Shown here: positions 10,328 through 20,964 of the stretch, piece after piece
Position numbering within the stretch: the first letter of the stretch is position 1
Layout: each line of letters opens with the position of its first letter
Assembly: GCA_030674185.1 (NCBI GenBank)
Contig: JAPXFY010000026.1
Span: forward strand, 51,426,746 to 51,490,745
Origin: Monoplex corrugatus
Lineage: Eukaryota > Mollusca > Gastropoda > Littorinimorpha > Ranellidae
Direction of reading: 5' to 3'
DNA: 64,000 nucleotides
The notes under the pieces: generated by a model
Told to the model about the DNA's origin: nothing
Seen by the model: only the letters and a program-made list of their open reading frames with translations
Databases searched by the model: none
Translations under genes and position numbers: made by a program

Positions 10328-13300
10328 GTGAAACTCACACCTGACATCATTTTAGCAGAACTGAAAACTGATTCTTCCTGTTTAGAAGCTTTAGTGGGAC
10401 CATGCTGTGAAACACAGATCAAAATTGAAGGGGAAAATGTTATGTATCTTTTGGATAGTGGTTCACAAGTAACTGTCATTTCTGAAACATTCTTTCAAAA
10501 TCAGTTGAAACACATTCCTCTAAAAGAACTTGGGGCAGACTTAACAGTAACGGGAGCTGGGGGACAACAAGTTCCTTACAAGGGAATGGTGTCTGTAAAA
10601 TGTACACTGCCTGCCTGTGTTGCTGGGAAAGAACAAACAATCGACACAGTAGCGTTTGTATGTCAAGATACGGAGTATTCTCAGAGAGTACCAATCATTA
10701 TCAGGACAAATGTGTTTAAGAAACTGCCACAAGTCACAGTATCAGAACAACTACTGAGGGGCGAAGCTGCTTTTATATTTGCTCATCAGTCAGATGTGGG
10801 TGAAGATGGAAGATGTGGAAGTATCAGGATGAAAGATCAGACTTGTTTTGCATGTAGGCGAGTCTGTGACAGTGAAGAGACAAGCAAGAGTGAAACGTCT
10901 GCTTACTCAGAACTCTGTGTTGATTCAGGAACCAACTTTGGCAAACACACCCGCTGAGTTGGGCGTAGTAGCAGCAAAAGCAGATATTGGGGCCTTACAT
11001 TCTGTAAAGGTTACTTTGTGCAATTTGGGTGAAGAAGACCTTATCATAAAAAAGAATCAGGTGATTGCAGATGTGTTTACTGTGCACACAACATATGACG
11101 TTGAGAATGTGTTGAAAGAGTTGCATACTCATGGGCAGCAGGTAAATGTTTCAGATGCAAATGATAAAATGGAGTCAAAGGCAAAAAAGCAAAATACTTC
11201 TTTATTATTCAAGTTTGGAGAAAACACCCCATCAGAATGGAGAGAAAGCTTTGCTGCCAGGCTACAGAACTATCAAGATGTTTTCATTCAACATGAATTT
11301 GACCTTGGAAACATTAGTGAGGTTCATCATGACATTGAACTAGAGCCAGGATCTACAATACAAGAACGGCCAAGACCAATTCCTCCACATGATCTGGAAG
11401 AAGTGAAAGAACATATACAACTGTTGGGTGCTAAAATCATCACTCCGTCATCTTCACCATATGCAAGTCCTATTGTTCTTGTCAGAAAGAAGAATGGAAG
11501 TCTCCGAACGTGTGCAGATTATCGGAAAATAAACTCAAGAACAATTAAGGACAGTTATGCAATTCCAAAAATCGAAGATTTGTTTTTGACGTTTCTTCAC
11601 TTCTATGGATTTGAGCAAAGCGTACTATCAAGTTCCTATGTCTGACAGGGCGAAACGGATTTCTGCATTTACAACTCCGTTTGGACGTTTCAATTTGAAC
11701 GCATGACAATGGGATTGAAAAATGCACCGCATACTTTCCAGCATCTCATGGAAAAAGTGTTTTGTGATATGAATCTTATAGATCTCATTGTTTTCTTGGA
11801 TAACATTTTGATCCATGGAAAAACATTGGAGGAGCTGGAAGAAAGGACTGCAGCAGCTCTTGAACGCTTGAGGAAGTACAACTTGAAAGTTGACCCAGAA
11901 AAATGTGTTTTCGCTGCCTCTGAAGTAAAGAATATGGGACATATCATTTCAGACAAAGGGATTAGGCCAGATCCTGAAAAGACAGAAACTTTGACGACAT
12001 GGCCAAAACCATAAACTGTGAGAGACATTAAGTCCTTTATTGGTTTTGCTGGATTCTTTCGTCGCTTTATTCCTCATTTTGCACAGATAGCACGCCCTTT
12101 GAATGATTTGTGTATCGGTTATGCACCAAATGGAAAGCAAAAAGGACTTGGGAGAAATAAAAAGTCAACGCTTACTCTTAAGTCTGACATATCACATCTT
12201 TGGGGAGAAGAACAGCAGGCTGCATTTGAAAAGTTGATTGAACTGTTGACTTCTTAACCTGTTCTTTCCATTGCTGATAGAGGAAAACCTTTTGAACTTC
12301 ACTGTGATGCTAGTGGAACAGGTATTGGAGCAGTACTGTATCAGGTGCAAGATGGACAACAAAGAGTGATTGCTTATGCTAGTCATGGTTTAAATAAAAC
12401 CGAGAGAAACTATCCAGCTCACAAGCGGGAATTTCTTGCTCTTAAATGGTCCGTGACAGAAAAGTTCCATGATTACATAGTTGGTTCTCATGTTACAGTG
12501 GTGACTGACAACAATCCGCTATGCTACATTTTGAAGAACGCCAAACTTGATGCAACCAGCCACAGATGGTTAGCAGCACTGTCAGTCTATGATTTTGATC
12601 TCCAATACAAGAAGGGTACATCTCACATTGATGCAGACGCTTTGTCCAGACGACATCCTGAAGCTCCTGAAGAAGACATGGGGTATCAAAAGTTCATGGA
12701 AGATACCAAGTTTTTGCGGGAAAATGCTGTGAAGTTTGATCAGCAGTGTGGTGGTACTGTAAAAGTAAGCCAAGAAGCAGTATGTGCAATAATGAATGCT
12801 AAGGGAGTGTTCTGCTCTGTAGTCAGTAACAGTACTGAAAGTCAGGATTTGGATACAACAAAATCACAAGAAAATGTTAAATCCACTGTAGAATATGTAC
12901 CAGCAGCAGAACAGTTAATTCCAAACCCAAAACTAATAGATGATGATGTGTTAGAACCCAAGCAAAAAGGACTGCATACAATAAGTACATCTGAATGGAG
13001 GAAATATCAGCTAGCAGACCAGACACTAAAGTGGGTGATAGAACATGTTGAAGCAGGAAAGAAGATGGAAACACAAGGGAAAGAGGTCACTCCTGAAATG
13101 AAAGTTTTTGTCAGAGAGCAAGAGAAACTGGTGATGAGGAATGGAGTTTTGTACCGACAAATACAGAATGAGGCAGGCATACTCAGAGACAGCTTGTGAT
13201 TCCTAAGTCTCATCGGAAGGAGGCTATGAAGGGTATTCATGAAGACCTATTTCACATTCACTTTGATAGTGCAATAAAGCAAGCCCGTCTTCGTTTCTTT

Positions 13301-13577
13301 TGGCCCTACATGACGAATGAGATAGAACGCAAGATAAAGAAATGCAGCCGCTGCATTCGACGAGGTGCATTAGCTCAAAAGGCTCCCATGCAAACCATTG
13401 TGACAACTCAGCCTCTTGAACTGATTTCTATAGATTTTCTTACAATAGAAGCCAAAGGTCAGAAACAATCTATATTAGTTATTATGGACCATTTCACAAA
13501 ATTTGGACACGCCATTTTGACTCGAAATCAGACAGCAAAGGTGGTTGCCAAAGCATTATGGGAACAGTTTTTGTTAT
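10328..13577 (+). pseudogene. Gypsy-like pol (protease, RT, RNase H, truncated integrase)
   Basis: The aspartic protease is marked by LLDSGSQVTVIS (about 10447-10482). The RT begins with VRKKNGSLRTCADYRKIN (about 11480-11535), and its frame shifts twice around 11590-11700. The catalytic YLDD is changed to FLDN (about 11791-11805), so the second aspartate is lost. Stops follow at 12012 and 12255. RNase H has HCDASGTGIGAVLY (from about 12300) and the TDNN aspartate. The integrase keeps its HHCC zinc region (about 13237-13365, CSRCIRRG) and two catalytic aspartates (IDFLT, MDHFTKFG), but ends before the third acidic residue. The loss of RT chemistry and the missing integrase end show a dead copy. 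Confidence 0.85.
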
Positions 13578-14035
13578 TCTCATAATTATTGTTGTTGTCC
13601 TTATCATAATTACTGCCATTACCACCACCACCACTGGTACTACTACTACTACTACTGCTACTGCTACTACTACTGCTACTACTACTACTACTACTACCAC
13701 TGATGATGATAAGAATAATGTTTATTATAATAATATTATCATTGTTACTATTATTGTTGCTATTATTATTGTTACTACTGTTGTTGTTATCATTGTTATT
13801 ATTATAATTATCATCATCGTCAGTATCATAATTATTATCATTAGTAGTTGTAGAAGTAGTAGTAGTAGAAGTAGTGATAGTAGAGGTCGTAGCAGTAGTA
13901 GTAATATTGTTGTTTTTGTTATTATCATAATCATTACCATTTTCATTGTACGAGTTATTATCCATATAATCATCATTATAATCATTATCATCACCGTTAT
14001 TTGTACCATTATCCCTATTATTAACAAACTAATAC
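13576..14035. repeat. ATT/ACT-type trinucleotide microsatellite block
   Basis: About 460 bp of trinucleotide and related runs (ATT, ACT, AGT, ATC) replace the expected 3' end of the Gypsy-like integrase and reach to within 20 bp of the exon 2 splice donor (14055). Long low-complexity reading frames here are not genes. Confidence 0.9.
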
Positions 14036-14055
14036 GCAAGACAAGAAGAGTTTAC

Positions 14056-14161
14056 CTGCCAAATACCACCATCATTGTATGTGATACTGCTGGATGCCCC
14101 ATAGCCTGACCCCACGTAAGCCACACGTCTCAAGAACATGGGGTCTTCAGTGAAAATGCAT
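14056..14161 (-). CDS. Exon 2 of a secreted lysozyme-like-domain gene
   Basis: This is a 106-bp minus-strand exon. The acceptor TGTGTACAG ends before 14161 and the donor GTAAAC starts at 14055. One base completes the codon left open by exon 1, then 35 codons follow, ending in phase 0 for exon 3. The peptide reads CIFTEDPMFLRRVAYV, then GSGYGASS, then YNDGGIWQ. The pattern small-x-GYG...Y..GIWQ is reminiscent of lysozyme and lytic transglycosylase cores, where ES.(F/Y)G is followed by G(L/I)(W/M)Q. Here the residue corresponding to the catalytic glutamate would be glycine (VGSGYG). I infer the fold; it is not proven. The acceptor is flush against a 1.5-kb minisatellite. Confidence 0.8.
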
Positions 14162-14162
14162 C

Positions 14163-15655
14163 TGTACACAGTCCGTACAAAGACACACAATCCGTACAAA
14201 GACACACAATCCGTACAAAGACACACAAAGTGTGCAAAGACGCTCAAGACACACAATGCGTGTAAAGACACAGTGCATATAAAAATAAAAGACAAAGCAT
14301 AGAATGACACACAATGTGTGTGAAGGCACACAATGCGTATAAAGACACACAATGTGTATAGACACACAAATGTATAAGGACATACAATGTTTATAAAGAC
14401 ACACAATGTGTATAGACACACAAATGTAATAAGGACATACAATGCGTATAAAGACACACAATGTGTATAGACACACAAATGTATAAGGACATACAATGTT
14501 TATAAAGACACACAATGTGTATAGACACACAAATGTATAAGGACATACAATGCGTATAAAGACACACAATGTGTATAGACACACAAATGTATAAGGACAT
14601 ACAATGTTTATAAAGACACACAATGTGTATAGACACACAAATGTATAAGGACATACAATGTTTATAAAGACACACAATGTGTATAGACACACAAATGTAT
14701 AAGGACATACAATGTTTATAAAGACACCATGGTTATAGACACACACATGTATAAGGACATACAATGTTTATAAAGACACCATGGTTATAGACACACAAAT
14801 GTATAAGGACATACAATGTTTATAAAGACACCATGGTTATAGACACACAAATGTATAAGGACATACAATGTTTATAAAGACACACCATGGGTATAGACAC
14901 ACAAATGTATAAGGACATACAATGTTTCTATAGGCACACAATGGGTAAAGACACACAAATGTATAAGGACATACAATGCGTATAGAGGCACAATGCGTAT
15001 AAGACACACAATATGTATAAAGACACGATATTATAAAGACACACAATGAGTATAAAGACACACACAAGTGTACAAAGATACACAATGTGTATAAAGACAC
15101 ACAAAGCGTAATATAAACACAATGCATATAGAACATATAATGTGTATAAAGACTCACAATGCTTATAAAGACATGATGAAATGAAAGATAGTTAACATAC
15201 AATGTGTATAAAGACTCATAATGTGTATAAAGACATGATAAAATGAAAGACGGTTAACATACAATGTGTATAGAGACATGATAAAATGAAAGGTGTTAAC
15301 ACAGAATGTGTATAAAGACATGATAAAATGAAAGATGGTTAACACACAATGTGTATACATACATGATAAAATGAAAGATGGTTAACACACAATGTGTATC
15401 AAGACTCATAATGTGTATAAAGACATGATAAAATGAAAGATGGTTAACACACAATGTGTATCAAGACTCATAATGTGTATAAAGACATGATAAAATGAAA
15501 GATGGTTAACATACATTGTGTATAAAGGCATGATAAACTGAAAGATGGTTAACATACAATGTATATGAAGAAATGAATAAAATGAAAGATGGTTAACACA
15601 CAATGTGTATAAAGACTCATAATGTGTATAAAGACATGATAAAATGAAAGATTGT
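14163..15655. repeat. Compound minisatellite (54-bp then about 62-bp units)
   Basis: From the exon 2 acceptor to about 14980 a 54-bp unit containing AAGGACATACAATG recurs. From about 15170 a second unit of about 43 or 62 bp containing GATAAAATGAAAGATGG takes over. Because 54 is a multiple of three, long minus-strand frames with an 18-residue repeat appear; they are not genes. In the host transcript the array is U- and pyrimidine-rich and lies directly upstream of the 3' splice site. Confidence 0.9.
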
Positions 15656-15659
15656 TAAC

Positions 15660-15790
15660 CCTCTAACTTTCAACAGTCTGGCATTTGCTCTGGAGGGATA
15701 CATCGCAATCGGACAATTCCATTTGTGCTCCATTCAGATTGACAGACCCCTTGCGCCTGCACAAAACCTTATGCTCTGGAAAGGTCTTGA
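15660..15790 (+). repeat. Dispersed repeat fragment (family with CGGACAATTCCAT core)
   Basis: The sequence around GATACATCGCAATCGGACAA and TGTGCTCCATTCAGA matches the copy at 20400-20500, and in inverse orientation those at 25246-25345 and 28600-28690. It is a short interspersed family of unknown class, probably a SINE body. Confidence 0.6.
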
Positions 15791-15821
15791 AATGGGTGAA
15801 GGGGATGGAGGTGGGGGAGAA

Positions 15822-17166
15822 TGTGACCTATGAAACATCAGGTGGACACCAGCATAAGGACTGGATGCATCAGTAACACGCTGGTAGATAGGACCTATGA
15901 TACATCAGGTGGACACCAGCATAAGGACTGGATGCATCAGTAACACGCTGATAGATAGAACCTATGAAACATCAGGTGGACACCAGCATAAGGACTGGAT
16001 GCATCAGTAACACGCTGGTAGATAGGACCTATGATACATCAGGTCGACACCAGCATAAGGACTGGATGCATCAGTAACACGCTGATAGATAGGACCTATG
16101 AAACATCAGGTGGACACCAGCATAAGGACTGGATGCATCAGTAACACGCTGATAGATAGAACCTATGAAACATCAGGTGGACACCAGCATAAGGACTGGA
16201 TGCATCAGTAACACGCTGATAGATAGAACCTATGAAACATCAGGTGGACACCAGCATAAGGACTGGATGCATCAGTAACACGCTGATAGATAGAACCTAT
16301 GAAACATCAGGTGGACACCAGCATAAGGACTGGATGCATCAGTAACACGCTGATAGATAGGACCTATGAAACATCAGGTGGACACCAGCATAAGGACTGG
16401 ATGCATCAGTAACACGCTGATAGATAGGACCTATGATACATCAGGTGGACACCAGCATAAGGACTGGATGCATCAGTAACACGCTGATAGATAGAACCTA
16501 TGAAACATCAGGTGGACACCAGCATAAGGACTGGATGCATCAGTAACACGCTGATAGATAGAACCTATGAAACATCAGGTGGACACCAGCATAAGGACTG
16601 GATGCATCAGTAACACGCTGGTAGATAGGACCTATGATACATCAGGTCGACACCAGCATAAGGACTGGATGCATCAGTAACACGCTGATAGATAGAACCT
16701 ATGAAACATCAGGTGGACACCAGCATAAGGACTGGATGCATCAGTAACACGCTGATAGATAGAACCTATGATACATCAGGTGGACACCAGCATAAGGACT
16801 GGATGCATCAGTAACACGCTGGTAGATAGGACCTTTGATACATCAGGTCGACACCAGCATAAGGACTGGATGCATCAGTAACACGCTGATAGATAGAACC
16901 TATGATACATCAGGTGGACACCAGCATAACGACTGGATGCATCAGTAACATGCTGGTAGATAGGACCTTTGATACATCAGGTGGACACCAGCATAAGGAC
17001 TGGATGCATCAGTAACATGCTGGTAGATAGGACCTATGATACTCAGGTGGACACCAGCATAAGGACTGGATGCATCAGTAACATGCTGGTAGATAGGACC
17101 TATGATACGTCAGGTGGACACCAGCATAACGACTGGATGCATCAGTAACATGCTGGTAGATAGGAC
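15822..17166. repeat. 67-bp satellite, about 20 copies
   Basis: Units of 67-68 bp built around CATCAGGTGGACACCAGCAT and GGATGCATCAGTAACACGCT repeat with a few percent divergence. Variant sites (GATAGATAG against GGTAGATAG, GGTGGAC against GGTCGAC) alternate in blocks, suggesting duplication of several units at a time. The array lies in the intron between exons 1 and 2. Confidence 0.95.
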
Positions 17167-17598
17167 GAACAAGTCAAACATTAAAATGTAAATCATGACA
17201 AGGTTAACCCTATCTAGTGCAACGAGGGTCCACCGATTAATTCCTAACCAGACACAATTTTTTTCTTCCACTCCGACCTCTCCCCCCCCCCCCCTCCCTC
17301 CGGACTAGGCCATTACTGATCTTAGGTATTTATCTTTCAGATTAGTTGGTAAACCCAGGTTGTGCTGAATGTATTATTTAGTACAGGTAAAATATCCCAC
17401 GGCAGCCCAAGTGGGGTTGTGCCTGACAAAATCCTGTTAAAAACCTGCTTTCGTTGTATAAAAACACATGATTTCAGGGAAACATTGGTATTCCCATGGA
17501 CTTGACGCAGAAAGTTTACATTGTGTAAAAACAAAGATCAAATACAAATAAAAATCAAAATATTTGATCGAATCCAGCCATTTCAACTTGTGCATCTA

Positions 17599-17600
<2 letters not shown>
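17167..17600. other. Intronic stretch, no gene seen
   Basis: There is a short C run at 17281-17300 and otherwise unique-looking sequence. No exon with splice sites is visible. Confidence 0.5.
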
Positions 17601-17636
<36 letters not shown>

Positions 17637-17670
17637 CGCGTATTACGCATGTGTGTGTGTGTGTGGGGTG

Positions 17671-17720
<50 letters not shown>
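17600..17720. repeat. GT microsatellite
   Basis: Two (GT)n blocks are separated by GCCGCGTATTACGCAT and GGGGTGTT interruptions. Confidence 0.95.
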
Positions 17721-18508
17721 GAATGATGTCTATCTGTCTGTCTATATATTATATGTCTTGATATTCAATTTTTGATGTCACGAATTATCATTGCCGTTGA
17801 ATTTTACTGATCCCCCCTACCCCCTATCCTACCCCTCAGTATGTGTGAATGTTGTCCACAACACAATGTTTGATTGAGAGATAACAAACTTGACATGACT
17901 GGTCAAAACCTTTACCCAAAATCAGGGGGGGGGGGGGGAGATGACCAAACAATCAAAACAACAGGATAATTCTCTCACTCAGTCCGACTCAGCATCTGAG
18001 CATTTACTGTCATTAGCAAACTGCTCAGATGGAAGGATTTCCCCCATGGGATGCCAGGGGCTCTTTCAGTATAAATAGTATCCCCACCTTCTGGAAATTC
18101 TGTGCTAGAAATTTCCTTTTCCCTGTCACTCTCTTTGCCTCTGTCTATTCATTTGCTTTCTGTCATTTCTTCCTATCATTTTCTGCCTTGCTGGTCCATT
18201 CACCTGTATGTGTTCGATGAAGTCTGACAAACTTTCTCTTAAGATTGATAACTGGGTGCTATGTATTAAGTGCATTTTGGTTCTAGGGAAAGGAGATGCG
18301 GAAGCCATTTTTGGTAATTTGGGCTTGTTTTTATATATGCTTTAGTGTCCTAAGTTATGTTTAAATTTGTATTCATGTGTTTTCTTTTAAATCCCCTGTG
18401 TGATAAATTGGACGGAGTGGTCAACGCCAGGGGCATCTCCTTAGATTATGTGCGCGAATTCATTGATATGTGTACTTAATTTCTGCTCCCTTTTTCCTGT
18501 TAAAGTGT

Positions 18509-18510
<2 letters not shown>
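17721..18510. other. Intronic stretch, no gene seen
   Basis: Apart from a G run at 17926-17938, I recognise nothing. Short reading frames lack coding character. Confidence 0.5.

Positions 18511-18556
<46 letters not shown>
18511..18556. repeat. GT microsatellite
   Basis: An uninterrupted (GT)n run. A C run followed by (AC)n is close by at 18712-18736. Confidence 0.9.
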
Positions 18557-18559
<3 letters not shown>

Positions 18560-18739
18560 ATTGAAACGATTATGGCCCTGATACAGATGGGTTTCAAACA
18601 AAAATAACAATAACAATAACAAGATGGAAGAATCCTGAATCAGAACAGGTAGGGCTGAACACCCTGAAGTTACCCAACAGCATTGCAGACCCTCCTTCGG
18701 GAGGCGCCATACACCCCCCCCCCCCCACACACACACAGA

Positions 18740-19261
18740 AGTGACATTACGTCCCTATCGCCTGTGGATTATGAAACTTGGATTTGGTTGTACGATTTAG
18801 AGCCCAAAATGATGCGGCAGCTAAGACAATAGAGAAGCATGACTGCCAACCATTCTAACCATGAAAAAGCTCAGCTAAGACAACAGAAAAACAAAGATTG
18901 TCAACCCCATTCTAAAATCTTCTTTCTATACAACACTACAGAAAAATAAAGATTTTGTACTTCTGAAGGTCACTATGACCTTGACGAAGCTTCAGTTGTG
19001 ATTAAATTAGACAAGGACTGAGGACAATGGTAGACGATCACAACAATAAAAACAGATTATAAATATTGTCAGAAGTTCCTGAAAAAAGTTGCTGTCCAAA
19101 AATTTCCCTCCAAAATGCCGATTTTAGGAACCGTCTCTGGTTCCATATGACCTTGACCTTGACAGCTTGTCTTTCAAACTTACACTTTCACGATTCCTCA
19201 TTTGTCCTTACCTTTGACCCAAATTAAAGATCCGTGCAAAAAACAATCAAACAAAACAAAA
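18740..19261. repeat. Degenerate dispersed repeat with TGACCTTGACCT motifs
   Basis: The segment contains a near-duplicated phrase around CAGCTAAGACAA (18810-18900) and a run with TATGACCTTGACCTTGACA (about 19148-19166). It shows distant similarity to 45230-45440, which has GTGATCTTGACC in a similar setting. This suggests an old interspersed repeat. No exon is seen. Confidence 0.4.
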
Positions 19262-19851
19262 TAAAAAAACATAAAGTTTGTTACTGACATACAGACACAC
19301 ATAAATGTCTGTCTTGTCGATGTGAAACAACCTCCCTTTATTTAAAAAAAAAAGAAAGGAGATTGAACATAGAAAACCCTATACACCCACCTGTGTTACT
19401 GACATACAGAAACACACAAACGTCTCTCTTGTCGATGTGAAACAACCTCCCTTTATTAAAAAAAACAAGGGGGGAGGGGGGATTGAACATAGAAAACCCA
19501 ATACATCCACCTGTAACGTATTAAAAAAAAAAAACATAAAATTTTGTCATTGACATACAGACACACACAAACGTCTCTCTGGTCGGTATGAATCAATCTG
19601 AAAAAAAAATAACGTCTCTCTTGTCGATGTGAAACAACCTCTCTCTATTAAAAAAAAAGGGGGGGTGGGGTGGGGGTGGGGGTGGGGATTGAACATAGAG
19701 AACCCAATACACTCACCCGTCACGTATTAAAAAAAACAACATAAAATTTTGTCATTGACAGACACACACACACACACACAAACGTCTCTCTGGTCAGTAT
19801 GAATCAATCTCCTGTAAAAGAGATTGAACATAGAGAAACCAATACACTCAC
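19262..19851. repeat. Tandem duplications of the exon 1 donor-side intron
   Basis: Four related blocks of about 120-200 bp each contain AAACGTCTCTC, TGTCGATGTGAAACAACCTC, GATTGAACATAGA and then ATACACTCACCTGT-like sequence (ends near 19396, 19515, 19722 and 19858). The last block runs into the true donor of exon 1. The earlier blocks carry copies of the last bases of the exon plus the splice donor, followed by A runs instead of exon sequence. Confidence 0.75.
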
Positions 19852-20003
19852 CTGTCACGTAGTCTGTTGACAACAGCCAGAACCACATCCTCTCCTGTGG
19901 CTCCTGCCACCACCGTCAGGTCCACAGATCCCGACCCGGATGACGTCACGATCATTGCTGACGTCATCACTAGCAGTGACGTTACAATCTCCCTCGGATT
20001 CAT
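19852..20003 (-). CDS. First coding exon (signal peptide) of a secreted lysozyme-like-domain gene
   Basis: ATG at 20003 starts a 50-codon minus-strand exon that ends with two bases of the next codon at the donor GTGAGT (from 19851). It is the only ATG in this frame within the exon. The protein starts MNPREIVTSLLVMTSAMIVT, a short polar start followed by a hydrophobic stretch, which fits a secretory signal peptide with cleavage likely near SSGSGS. It continues VDLTVVAGATGEDVVLAVV and ends NRLRD. The phase agrees with the acceptor of exon 2 at 14161. The 5' untranslated region and promoter are not identifiable because a CA-rich array begins about 40 bp upstream. Confidence 0.75.
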
Positions 20004-20039
20004 GGCTGCGAGATTGCTTTCTAAACACGCGCACGCGTA

Positions 20040-20290
20040 CACATAGACTCATGCACACACACGTGCGCGCGCGCACGCACACACTCACGCACACACCCAC
20101 ACACATATACACACATTTACCCACGCACATATACACACACATGCACACAGACATACACATAACATACACAGACACACACATATATACACACACACTTACA
20201 CACACATACACACGCATGTATACACGCACACATACACACACATATACACACATACACATACATACACACGCAGACACTCACGCACGCACG

Positions 20291-20341
<51 letters not shown>
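20040..20341. repeat. CA-rich microsatellite array
   Basis: (CA)n with CATA, CGCA and CACG interruptions runs for 300 bp and ends in a pure (CA)n block. It includes a CGCGCGCGC stretch near 20066. It lies immediately upstream of the first coding exon, where the promoter or 5' untranslated region of the host gene would be expected. Confidence 0.95.
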
Positions 20342-20342
<1 letters not shown>

Positions 20343-20394
20343 TAAACATTACCATCATCATCCAATCCCATGATCAGCAAATTGCTGGGGATGT

Positions 20395-20510
20395 TTGGAG
20401 TTTGCAAATTTGTTCAAGAGAGATTCATCGCACTCGGACAATTCCATATGCGCTCCACCCAAGTCTAACAGCAAATTCCTGGCAGACTCCTTGAGCATGT
20501 TCTATTTGAC
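20395..20510 (+). repeat. Dispersed repeat (CGGACAATTCCAT family), best-preserved copy
   Basis: TTCATCGCACTCGGACAATT and ATGCGCTCCACCCAAGTCTA are shared with 15660-15790, and in inverse orientation with 25246-25345 and 28600-28690. Confidence 0.65.
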
Positions 20511-20964
20511 ATAATGGAGTTCGTGTCTTTGTCAAGCTTGTTGAAATCCTATTTGCTGACAAGATCTTGAAATGTGAGAAGGTGAGGGGGGAGGGAGAAA
20601 GGACCTATAAAACACTGCTTTACTAAGCTGACATGACCAGAATGATGGAAACATTAAGATGGGCAACGAACAGGCCAGTTGTTAACTTTGGAGGGGGGGG
20701 GAGATGGGAGGTGGGAGGCAGCTGGAATTGAACTCGAGATATCAGTACAAGAACCAGTCAACCCACTGGGAAGACTGGAAGGACGCAGCATTAGATAGGA
20801 TTCTCTATCCATCTCTCTCTGTGGGGTGCAGCAACAACCGCAGCAGACAATACTGAGGTTGGTCCATACCTTTGACTGTTTGCCACACAGCTCTTCTGTC
20901 GACTTTTTGGCAACAAGCTTGACAAAGACACGAATTCCATTATGTCAAACTTATTTATGGAGAC

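Larger units (their letters stand above)
8598..13580 (+). mobile_element. Ty3/Gypsy-like LTR retrotransposon, broken and 3'-truncated
   Basis: The order is putative 5' LTR, primer binding site, gag, protease, reverse transcriptase, RNase H, then integrase cut off at about 13575 by a trinucleotide microsatellite. Protease-RT-RNase H-integrase order is the Gypsy arrangement. No 3' LTR follows. The left end lies directly against the RTE-like LINE, suggesting insertion into it. Several frameshifts and stops make it non-functional. Confidence 0.8.

Noticed and set aside
14147..15202. Cysteine-rich repeat proteins on the minus strand
   Set aside because: They are translations of the 54-bp and 62-bp minisatellites in an intron.
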